A stretch of DNA of 27,272 nt from Ruminococcaceae bacterium UBA3323 (GTDB lineage Bacteria; Bacillota; Clostridia; Oscillospirales; Acutalibacteraceae), in NCBI GenBank assembly GCA_002361935.1, contig DESD01000057.1, forward strand, positions 1 to 27,272. The letters run 5' to 3'. Below the pieces are notes generated by a model. That model was not told where the DNA came from. It saw only the letters and a list, made by a program, of their open reading frames with translations, and made no database searches. The translations under genes were made by a program, and so were the position numbers. Positions 15,525 through 22,220 of the stretch are shown here, piece after piece; position 1 is the first letter of the stretch; each line of letters opens with the position of its first letter.

Positions 15525-16295
15525 ATGTATGATTTAATTTATTCCCTTATCATTTTCTTCGCAACCTTTATGGGCTCCTTTGTCGGCCTCGGCGGTGGTG
15601 TTATCATCAAGGCTTCGCTGGATTTAATCGGTCACGACAGCGTTGCAACGGTTAATTTTATTTCCTGCTGCGCAGTTTTCAGCATGAGTATAAGCTCAAC
15701 AATCAAGCACATAAGGGCAAAAACAAAAATTAATTTTAAATTTATAGTAACTCTGTCAATCGGTGCCGTAGTAGGCGGAATAATCGGCTCTGCTCTTTTT
15801 GATTATCTGCTTACCATCTTTAACAGCACTGCCATGAAAAGAACACAGGGTGCAATTCTATGCCTTCTTCTTATAGCCTCGGTTGTATATATCAATCTGA
15901 AAAACCGAAAAAGCCTTACCGTTAAAAATCCGATAGGTATTATCGGTGCAGGGCTTCTGCTGGGACTGCTTTCTTCCTTTCTCGGGGTCGGAGGAGGGCC
16001 GATAAACGTTGCTTTTCTTGTACTCTTCTTTTCCATGTCCATGAAGGAATCCGCTGTATACAGCGTAGGCGCCATCTTTTTCAGCCAGCTTTCCAAGCTT
16101 ATCACAACAGCAGCCTCCAACAGCATTCCGGAATTCAGTTACATAACACTTTTATTTGCTGTTGTTTCGGCTGTAATCGGCGGTATTCTCGGAGCAAGAA
16201 TGAACAAACGAAGTAATGAAAAGACGATAAAGATAATATTTACAATCGTTGTTGCCTGTGTTGCGGGAATAAACTTATGCAACGCAATTCTGTAA
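15525..16295 (+). CDS. TauE/SafE-family sulfite/anion exporter
   Basis: The 256-residue hydrophobic protein has about eight membrane segments and the duplicated family motif: G-S-F-V-G-L-G-G-G (17-25) in the first half and S-S-F-L-G-V-G-G-G-P (about 149-158) in the second. TauE/SafE proteins export sulfite, sulfoacetate or related anions. The ATG lies 4 nt after the MscS stop with only a weak SD, which suggests coupled translation. The sulfatase begins 11 nt after its stop. A cytoplasmic sulfatase beside this exporter suggests that it may remove sulfate or sulfite released inside the cell; that link is an inference. Confidence 0.9.
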   Translation: MYDLIYSLIIFFATFMGSFVGLGGGVIIKASLDLIGHDSVATVNFISCCAVFSMSISSTIKHIRAKTKINFKFIVTLSIGAVVGGIIGSALFDYLLTIFNSTAMKRTQGAILCLLLIASVVYINLKNRKSLTVKNPIGIIGAGLLLGLLSSFLGVGGGPINVAFLVLFFSMSMKESAVYSVGAIFFSQLSKLITTAASNSIPEFSYITLLFAVVSAVIGGILGARMNKRSNEKTIKIIFTIVVACVAGINLCNAIL

Positions 16296-16306
16296 AGGAG
16301 AAAATT

Positions 16307-17632
16307 ATGAAAAAAAAGAACATTATTTTTTATTTTTCAGACCAGCAGAGATGGGATACTGTTAATGAAGCCGTTACACCGAATCTTATGCAGCTTGCCT
16401 CTGAAGGGGTTATGTTTGAAAACAATTTTACCTGCCAGCCTGTATGCGGACCTGCAAGAGCATGTTTGCAATCAGGCGTTTATGCAACGCAGGTAGGATG
16501 CTATTGGAACGGCATTGCCCTGCCGGACAGCATTACCCCGCTTGCAGAGCATTTTAACAATGCAGGCTATCAGACTGCCTACATAGGAAAATGGCATCTT
16601 GCATCTGACCGATATCCCGGAATCGGACTGCATTGTGAAAAAACCGCCGTTCCGAAAGAACGGCAGGGAAAATATCAATACTGGCGTGCGGCGGACTGCC
16701 TTGAATTTACATCACACGGGTATGACGGATACGTTTTTGACGGGGATGGAAACCAAATTGATTTCAAGGGCTACAGGGCAGACTGTATCAACGATTTTGC
16801 GCTTGAATATCTTGATAACTGTGATAAGGATAAGCCGTTTTTTATGTTTGTCAGCCAGCTTGAGCCGCATCATCAGAACGACCGTAAATGCTATGAGGGC
16901 TACAGAGAAACAATTGATAATTATAAGGATTATCCCATTCCTGATGATTTGGCATTTTTAAAGGGTGATTACAAGGAAATGTATCCCGACTATATCTCAG
17001 CTATAAACAGACTTGACTATAATGTTGGCAGGCTTGTTGACAAACTGAAGAAGCTTGGAATTTATGATGACACAATTATCATTTACACAAGCGACCACGG
17101 AAGCCACTTTAAAACCCGTAACCCTGAATACAAGCGCAGCTGCCACGAAAGTGCAAGCCGAACGCCCCTTATCATAAAAGGCGGCGGCTTTGAGGGCGGA
17201 AGAACGGAAAAAAGGCTTTCCAGCCTTATTGACATACCCCCAACTCTGCTTTCCATGGCAGGAATAGATATTCCGCAAAGCTATATGGGCGTTGATTTAA
17301 CAAAACAGATTGATAATCCCGATATCAGGCGCAACTGCATATTTATGCAGATCAGCGAAAGCCAGTGCGGAAGAGCAATCCGGACAGAACGATATAAATA
17401 TTCCATAAGGGATTTAAGCCCTGTCGGCTATGCACATGCCAGCAGCAAGGTATACTTTGAGGATTATCTTTATGATTTGGAAAAAGACCCTATTGAAAAG
17501 CATAATCTTGTTAAAGACAAAAAATATGCAAAAATAAGAAAACAACTTAAAGAAAAACTTATCGAACAGATGGTAAATGCAGATGAAGCAAAGCCTGTAA
17601 TTCTGCCGGCAATAATAAAAAGAAGAAAATAG
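16307..17632 (+). CDS. Cytoplasmic Cys-type sulfatase
   Basis: The 441-residue product is a type I sulfatase of the alkaline-phosphatase fold. The N-terminal F-S-D-Q-Q-R-W-D provides a metal-binding Asp (D12). The formylglycine motif is C47-G-P-A-R (C-x-P-x-R), so it is the Cys type that anaerobes mature with a radical-SAM anSME. K-W-H follows near 105, and D263-H264-G is the second metal site. A C-terminal Y-D-L-E-K-D-P-x-E-x-x-N-L segment is typical of the family. There is no signal peptide, so it should act in the cytoplasm on imported sulfated sugars or choline-sulfate-like esters; the substrate is unknown. AAGGAG precedes the ATG at 16307. An earlier in-frame ATG lies inside the exporter gene. 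No maturase gene is visible in the window. Confidence 0.93.
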   Translation: MKKKNIIFYFSDQQRWDTVNEAVTPNLMQLASEGVMFENNFTCQPVCGPARACLQSGVYATQVGCYWNGIALPDSITPLAEHFNNAGYQTAYIGKWHLASDRYPGIGLHCEKTAVPKERQGKYQYWRAADCLEFTSHGYDGYVFDGDGNQIDFKGYRADCINDFALEYLDNCDKDKPFFMFVSQLEPHHQNDRKCYEGYRETIDNYKDYPIPDDLAFLKGDYKEMYPDYISAINRLDYNVGRLVDKLKKLGIYDDTIIIYTSDHGSHFKTRNPEYKRSCHESASRTPLIIKGGGFEGGRTEKRLSSLIDIPPTLLSMAGIDIPQSYMGVDLTKQIDNPDIRRNCIFMQISESQCGRAIRTERYKYSIRDLSPVGYAHASSKVYFEDYLYDLEKDPIEKHNLVKDKKYAKIRKQLKEKLIEQMVNADEAKPVILPAIIKRRK

Positions 17633-17641
17633 CAAGCTTAT

Positions 17642-17892
17642 TTATTGCATCTTCTTTGTTTGGTTTTCAATTTCAGCTTTGATAGAAAGTAATAAATTCT
17701 CTTTTTTCAAATATTCAACTGCAGGTTTGCAGACATCTTTTTTGCCCCACTTGTTGAATTACCATATCCAATAAAAGTATATGGAATACCTTTAAGATTA
17801 TATTTACATTTTTGTATTTTATTTATATCATTCACTTGCATAAATAGGTCTAAACAAAATCTTGTATTTAGATATCTATGCCTTATAGTATT
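17642..17892 (-). pseudogene. Remnant of an unidentified protein gene, frameshifted
   Basis: On the minus strand, codons from 17892 read as protein-like sequence (…R-Y-L-N-T-R-F-C-L-D-L-F-M…, then L-K-G-I-P-Y-T-F-I-G-Y-G-N-S). At the A-run around 17738-17743 the frame breaks. One extra base restores a second stretch, K-K-D-V-C-K-P-A-V-E-Y-L-K-K-E-N-L-L, ending at a TAA (17642-17644). No start codon with an SD is present, and a stop lies directly upstream (17893-17895). This looks like the C-terminal end of a decayed gene. I do not recognise the family. The rest of 17633-18003 is AT-rich and holds only the terminator at 17953-17985. Confidence 0.4.
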
Positions 17893-17952
17893 TCAATAAT
17901 AAAACATTTATAATTGATAAAGCCAATCCAACACACAAAATATCCAATGTCA

Positions 17953-17985
17953 CAAAAAAGCACACAGTGCAAATCACTGTGTGCT
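17953..17985 (-). terminator. Terminator of the alcohol dehydrogenase gene
   Basis: AGCACACAGTG (17959-17969) pairs perfectly with CACTGTGTGCT (17975-17985) around a 5-nt loop. On the minus strand a run of six T follows. It starts 18 nt after the gene's stop codon. A weaker T-run on the other side could make it bidirectional. Confidence 0.9.
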
Positions 17986-18003
17986 GAAATTTTTTATACA
18001 GAA

Positions 18004-19209
18004 TTATACCATAAACTTACGGATAACACTTTCCATATCATTATAATTCATAATTTTCGGAACAGGATAGCCGGGGTTACCCTCTTTAAGCGCTCTGCCG
18101 ATAAGAATCGGCAAATCCTCTTCCTTAATCATATCAAAGCCGGACGGAATATTCATATCCGCATTAAGCTTTCTGATTGCTTCAATGAATTTCTGAGCCT
18201 TATCTGCTTCGCCTGAGCCTTCGATACCGACGATATCAGCAAGCTTTGCAAGCTGCGTATAGACCGAAGAACCATACCATTCAAGCACATAAGGAAGAAT
18301 AACGGCATTGGCAAGACCATGAGGTGTGCCGTAAAGACCACCTAGATTATGAGCAATTGCATGTACATAGCCGACATAAGCTCTTGTAAAGGCACAGCCT
18401 GCCCAATATGAACCCTTTAGCATATTTGCCCTTGCTTCATAATTTTTGCCGTTTTTATAGGCTTCTTCAACATTATCAAAGATAAGCTTGGTAGCCTTTT
18501 CGGCCTGCTCCCTTGTTTGCCTTGTGTTGCTTCTGCCGATATAAGCCTCAACAGCGTGAGTTAATGCATCCATACCTGTTGTTGATGTAATATGAGGTGG
18601 CAAACCTACGGTTAATTCCGGGTCAAGCACAGCATATTTCGGACGAAGACAGATATCATTGATTGCATTCTTCTCGTGCGTTTCAGGATCGGTTACAACA
18701 GCGGCAACTGTTGTTTCAGAGCCTGTTCCTGCAGTTGTGGGAACTGCAAAAAACGGTGGTAATTTTTTAAGTACTTTAAGATATCCTCTCATTTTGCGGA
18801 CTGTCTGATTTGGCTTAACAACTCTTGCTGCTGCTGCTTTTGCGCAGTCCATAGGAGAGCCGCCGCCGAATGCAATAAAGCCCTGACAGCCGTTTTTGAT
18901 ATACATTTCACGGGCTGCCTCAATGTTCGGAATAGTCGGGTTCGGCTGAACATCATCATAGACAACATATTCTACGCCAACTTCAGTAAGCTTTTCAAAC
19001 ATAGGATCAAGAAGATGAAGCCCCATAAGGCCCTTATCTGTTACAACAAGAACTTTATTTATGCCCTTGCTTTTTACGAATTCAGGCAATTTTAAAATTG
19101 AGCCTTTGCCTTCAAGAAGCTGAGGTTCAGACCAATCAAGGAAATTCATAGCAACTTTAAAAGCTGTCTGATAAATTCTGTAATAGCATTTTTTTAATTC
19201 CCAAAGCAT
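18004..19209 (-). CDS. Iron-containing (group III) alcohol dehydrogenase
   Basis: The 401-residue product belongs to the Fe-ADH family (butanol dehydrogenase/1,3-propanediol dehydrogenase type). It uses NAD(P)H to interconvert alcohols and aldehydes. The nucleotide-binding part contains F-G-G-G-S-P-M-D-C-A-K (about 115-125), followed by P-T-T-A-G-T-G-S-E. The metal-binding helices contain G-M-D-A-L-T-H-A-V-E-A-Y and H-A-I-A-H-N-L-G-G-L-Y-G-T-P-H-G. A 20-residue N-terminal extension rich in Tyr and Lys is seen in some clostridial members. GGAGGA lies 8 nt before the ATG (19207-19209). It is monocistronic with its own promoter and terminator. The physiological substrate cannot be told from sequence. 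Confidence 0.93.
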   Translation of the reverse strand: MLWELKKCYYRIYQTAFKVAMNFLDWSEPQLLEGKGSILKLPEFVKSKGINKVLVVTDKGLMGLHLLDPMFEKLTEVGVEYVVYDDVQPNPTIPNIEAAREMYIKNGCQGFIAFGGGSPMDCAKAAAARVVKPNQTVRKMRGYLKVLKKLPPFFAVPTTAGTGSETTVAAVVTDPETHEKNAINDICLRPKYAVLDPELTVGLPPHITSTTGMDALTHAVEAYIGRSNTRQTREQAEKATKLIFDNVEEAYKNGKNYEARANMLKGSYWAGCAFTRAYVGYVHAIAHNLGGLYGTPHGLANAVILPYVLEWYGSSVYTQLAKLADIVGIEGSGEADKAQKFIEAIRKLNADMNIPSGFDMIKEEDLPILIGRALKEGNPGYPVPKIMNYNDMESVIRKFMV

Positions 19210-19242
19210 TATAAATCCTCCTTCTAAAAATATTTCATATTT

Positions 19243-19271
19243 ATTTTACTAAAAAAACAATTTTTTTGCAA
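19243..19271 (-). promoter_or_regulatory. Promoter of the alcohol dehydrogenase gene
   Basis: On the minus strand TTGCAA (19266-19271) and TAAAAT (19243-19248) are spaced 17 nt, about 34 nt before the ATG. No equally good promoter is seen for the divergent sialidase; a TTGTAA at 19297 has no well-placed -10. Confidence 0.65.
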
Positions 19272-19350
19272 TAGATTTATATAATATATTCCCATTTTGT
19301 AAAAAATATGATATATTTAAGATACACTAAAATGAAAATGAGGTTTTGCT

Positions 19351-20691
19351 ATGGGCAATAAAGAACTTTTATTCTGCGGAAATCATCCGCACTATCTTAA
19401 GGAAGAACTTACCAAATACAGCAACAAGGCAAACGGAGGAATTGCTTTCAGAATTCCAAGCCTTATTAATGCAAACGGCACATTGGTGGCCGCAATAGAC
19501 CGTGCCTCTACGGGAGCAGACTGGGGATATATTGAAATTGCTGTCAGAAGAAGCGAGGACGGCGGAAAAACCTGGAGCGACCTTGAAGCGATTGCTTCTC
19601 CTCCTGCCAGAGAAACGAAAATAGCAGATGACTGCTATGGCTCAGGCTTTTTTATCGACCCATGTATGGCAATTGCGCCCAACGGCGATATTGTTATGAT
19701 TGTTGATTACTGGCCCGAATGCAAAGGCTTACATAAAAAAAGCATTCTTGACAGACATAAAGCCCCCTATGCTGAAATTAACGGCAAAATGCTTCCTGTG
19801 CTTTACAGTAAAACAAAGAAGCCGTATTATATACAGGATGACGGAACTGTTATTGATGCAAATCTGAATCCGACCGATTACAGAGTTGAAGGGCTGGGAG
19901 CATTATATAAAAAAGATGAATACATCGGCAATATTTTCCTTTACGGTAAAGAAGGAATAAACGAGGCTGAGGTTGAACTGACCTTCGGTGCTCCGCTTAC
20001 CATGCCGAAAAGAAGCTATGTTTATATGCTCAGAAGCAGTGACAACGGAAAAACATGGAGCAAACCGAAGGACATTACACATATGTTTCTTAAAAGAAGC
20101 GACGGTACATTTCTTGGAGTTGCACCCGGAGTAGGCATAACAACAAAAACCGGCAGAATAATTATGCCGCTTTACGTTGACAGAAAATCAACCGTTACCA
20201 TTTACAGCGATGATAACGGCAACACATGGCACAGAACAGAGGAGCAGCCATATTCAAAAAACATTGACGAATGGCAGATGATTGAAGCTCCCGACGGCAC
20301 AATACTTGGCTTCGGCAGACAGAAAAGACCGGGCAAAACGCCTGTTACAATTTCCAAAGACAACGGAGCAACCTGGAAAAAATGCTGCAAAACAGATCTT
20401 ATTGCAGTAAAATGCCAAAAGAGTGTTCTTGCAATCGGCGAATATGTTTTCAGCACCCATACAGGTCCTAAAGGAAGAAAAAACGGTGAGCTTTCGGTTG
20501 GAAAGCTGATAAAGGAAAAAGGCGTATACTCAAAAATTCAATGGTTAAAAACAATAAGAATACAAGACGGCTTTTTCGCTTATTCCTGTCTTACTCAGAT
20601 TGATGACAACACAATCGGGGTTATGTATGAAGCAGAGCCGAGCAGCTATCTTTTATTTGAAACATTTGATATAAATGAGCTTATAAAATAA
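19351..20691 (+). CDS. Cytoplasmic exo-alpha-sialidase (BNR/Asp-box)
   Basis: The 446-residue product has the sialidase signatures. F33-R34-I-P supplies the first catalytic Arg, followed by D50-R51. Four Asp boxes (S-x-D-x-G-x-T-W) occur: S-E-D-G-G-K-T-W at 68-75, then S-S-D-N-G-K-T-W, S-D-D-N-G-N-T-W and S-K-D-N-G-A-T-W. V-M-Y-E near 426 fits the Tyr/Glu pair of the active site. GH33 enzymes release terminal sialic acid from glycans. There is no signal peptide or anchor, unlike most gut sialidases, so it probably acts on imported oligosaccharides. No sialic acid catabolism genes (nan) are adjacent. GAGG lies 7 nt before the ATG. Confidence 0.92.
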   Translation: MGNKELLFCGNHPHYLKEELTKYSNKANGGIAFRIPSLINANGTLVAAIDRASTGADWGYIEIAVRRSEDGGKTWSDLEAIASPPARETKIADDCYGSGFFIDPCMAIAPNGDIVMIVDYWPECKGLHKKSILDRHKAPYAEINGKMLPVLYSKTKKPYYIQDDGTVIDANLNPTDYRVEGLGALYKKDEYIGNIFLYGKEGINEAEVELTFGAPLTMPKRSYVYMLRSSDNGKTWSKPKDITHMFLKRSDGTFLGVAPGVGITTKTGRIIMPLYVDRKSTVTIYSDDNGNTWHRTEEQPYSKNIDEWQMIEAPDGTILGFGRQKRPGKTPVTISKDNGATWKKCCKTDLIAVKCQKSVLAIGEYVFSTHTGPKGRKNGELSVGKLIKEKGVYSKIQWLKTIRIQDGFFAYSCLTQIDDNTIGVMYEAEPSSYLLFETFDINELIK

Positions 20692-20694
20692 GAC

Positions 20695-20723
20695 TTGCAA
20701 AATCTTATTTTATATAATATAAT
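20695..20723 (+). promoter_or_regulatory. Promoter of the pheS-pheT operon
   Basis: TTGCAA (20695-20700) and a perfect TATAAT (20718-20723) are spaced 17 nt. The -35 lies in the loop of an AT-rich inverted repeat (20682-20693 with 20703-20714) that overlaps the sialidase stop codon. Transcription would start near 20730. Confidence 0.75.
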
Positions 20724-20729
20724 ATTGGC

Positions 20730-21112
20730 AACAGAAAACACATTGACGAAGAAAAGTAGCTTTTATTAAGCCTTTCAGAGAGCAAAACCATAGGCTGTAA
20801 GTTTTGTATGGCAAATAAAAGCGAAGTTCCCTTCCGAGTGGCTGGGCTGAACATCAGCCAAACAAAAACAAAATGAAGATTCTGTTTTTGTTTGGCCGGG
20901 CAATGAAAAGTAATCCGAGTATTTTTAACAATGAGTAAGGGCAAATCAGCCTGTTTTCGGTTCGGATTTCTATTAATTGCCTACAGTAGGCGCAGACGGA
21001 GCGAGCTCCGTTACAGGCTCAAAGAGTGTTTGCTCAGATTGATGCAAAAATTAGGGTGGTACCGCAGGTTATTACGACTTGTCCCTTGTTACAGAGGGGC
21101 AAGTCTTTTTTT
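20730..21112 (+). promoter_or_regulatory. T-box leader, phenylalanine-specific (UUC specifier)
   Basis: This fills the 460-nt gap before pheS. In stem I, AGTA (20755-20758) faces GAA (20823-20825) across the helix GCTTTTATT (20759-20767) with AATAAAAGC (20814-20822), the S-turn arrangement that frames a specifier loop. The next codon after one base is TTC (20827-20829), so the leader should read tRNA-Phe(GAA). A CAGAGAGC AG-bulge region lies near 20776-20783. The T-box itself, AGGGTGGTACCGC, is at 21053-21065 and its UGGU-type core pairs with the tRNA acceptor end. A terminator follows. Uncharged tRNA-Phe would stabilise the antiterminator and raise pheST expression. Confidence 0.93.
21076..21112 (+). 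terminator. T-box regulated terminator before pheS
   Basis: GACTTGTCCC (21076-21085) pairs with GGGGCAAGTC (21096-21105), ten pairs including one G-U, followed by seven T (21106-21112). It is the conditional terminator of the T-box leader. Confidence 0.92.
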
Positions 21113-21153
21113 GTCCCCCGAATTCCATTTTAAAACAAAGAAAGGAAAATGTT

Positions 21154-22203
21154 ATGAAAACGCAACTTGAAAAAATCAGGCAGGCTGCAAAGGAAGCTCT
21201 TGAATCATTTGAAACAAAAGAGCAGATTGAAGAAGCAAGAATTAAATATCTTGGCAAAAAAGGCGAGCTTACAACTATTTTAAAGCAGATGGGCAAGCTT
21301 TCCGCTGAAGAAAGGCCTGTTATCGGTCAGCTTGCAAACGAAATCAGGGCAGATATTGAAGAAAAAATTACTGCCAAAGCGAAGGAATTAAAGGAAAAGG
21401 AAATTCAGCTTGAAATTAATGCAATGCCTGAATTTGATATTTCTCTGCCGCCGGAGCTTGAAAGAGGCTCATATCATCCGATTACGCTTGTTCAGCGTGA
21501 ATGCGAAAGCATTTTCAAATCTATGGGCTTTAATGTTGAGGATTACAGCGAAATTGTAACTGACTATGAATGCTTTGAAGCTGTAAACATTCCAAAGCAT
21601 CATCCTGCAAGAGATATGCAGGATACCTATTATCTTGAAAACGGTCAGCTTTTGAAATCGCATACCTCTGCTGCACAAAATGCTATTCTCAGAAAGTATA
21701 AGGCTTCATTAGAAAGCGGCACGCCTATTAAGGCTATCTTCCCCGGCAGATGCTTTAGAAACGAAGCAACAGATGCCTGCCACGAAAACACCTTTTTCCA
21801 GATGGAAGGCGTTATGGTAGACAAAAACATTTCCATTTCAAACCTGATTTACTTTATGAAATCTATGCTTTCAGAGGTATTTCAGAAAGACATCAAGGTT
21901 CGTTTAAGACCGGGCTTTTTCCCATTCGTTGAACCGGGATTTGAGCTTGATATAAGTTGTCTTATCTGCGGCGGTGACGGCTGCCCATCCTGTAAAAACA
22001 GTGGTTGGCTTGAGCTTTGCCCCTGCGGAATGATTCATCCTGAGGTTTTAAGAATGGGTGGAATTGACCCTGAGGAATACACGGGCTTTGCCTTCGGACT
22101 CGGCTTAACAAGACTTGCAATGATGAAGTACGGCATTAAGGATATCCGTGATTTAAACAGCGGAAATCTTAAGTCACTTTCACAATTCACAGATGACGAA
22201 TAA
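21154..22203 (+). CDS. pheS: Phenylalanyl-tRNA synthetase alpha subunit
   Basis: The 349-residue catalytic subunit of the (alpha-beta)2 enzyme charges tRNA-Phe. It has an N-terminal coiled-coil (1-90) and a class II core with motif 2 in the F-P-G-R-C-F-R-N-E-A-T-D stretch, then F-F-Q-M-E-G, and motif 3 in G-F-A-F-G-L-G-L-T-R-L-A-M-M-K-Y. A C-x2-C-x4-C-x2-C insert (C-L-I-C … C-P-S-C) occurs near 270-281, as in several Firmicutes PheS. The ATG at 21154-21156 is preceded by GAAAGGA. A longer in-frame reading would start inside the T-box terminator and was rejected. pheT follows after 17 nt. Confidence 0.97.
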   Translation: MKTQLEKIRQAAKEALESFETKEQIEEARIKYLGKKGELTTILKQMGKLSAEERPVIGQLANEIRADIEEKITAKAKELKEKEIQLEINAMPEFDISLPPELERGSYHPITLVQRECESIFKSMGFNVEDYSEIVTDYECFEAVNIPKHHPARDMQDTYYLENGQLLKSHTSAAQNAILRKYKASLESGTPIKAIFPGRCFRNEATDACHENTFFQMEGVMVDKNISISNLIYFMKSMLSEVFQKDIKVRLRPGFFPFVEPGFELDISCLICGGDGCPSCKNSGWLELCPCGMIHPEVLRMGGIDPEEYTGFAFGLGLTRLAMMKYGIKDIRDLNSGNLKSLSQFTDDE

Positions 22204-22220
22204 GGAAAGGAGTAGTTACT

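Noticed and set aside
19297..19326. Promoter for the sialidase at TTGTAA
   Set aside because: No -10 with acceptable spacing; the best 6-mers are AGATAC or TAAGAT.
20931..21170. Open frame of 79 codons upstream of pheS
   Set aside because: It runs through the T-box motif and terminator; these RNA structures explain the sequence.
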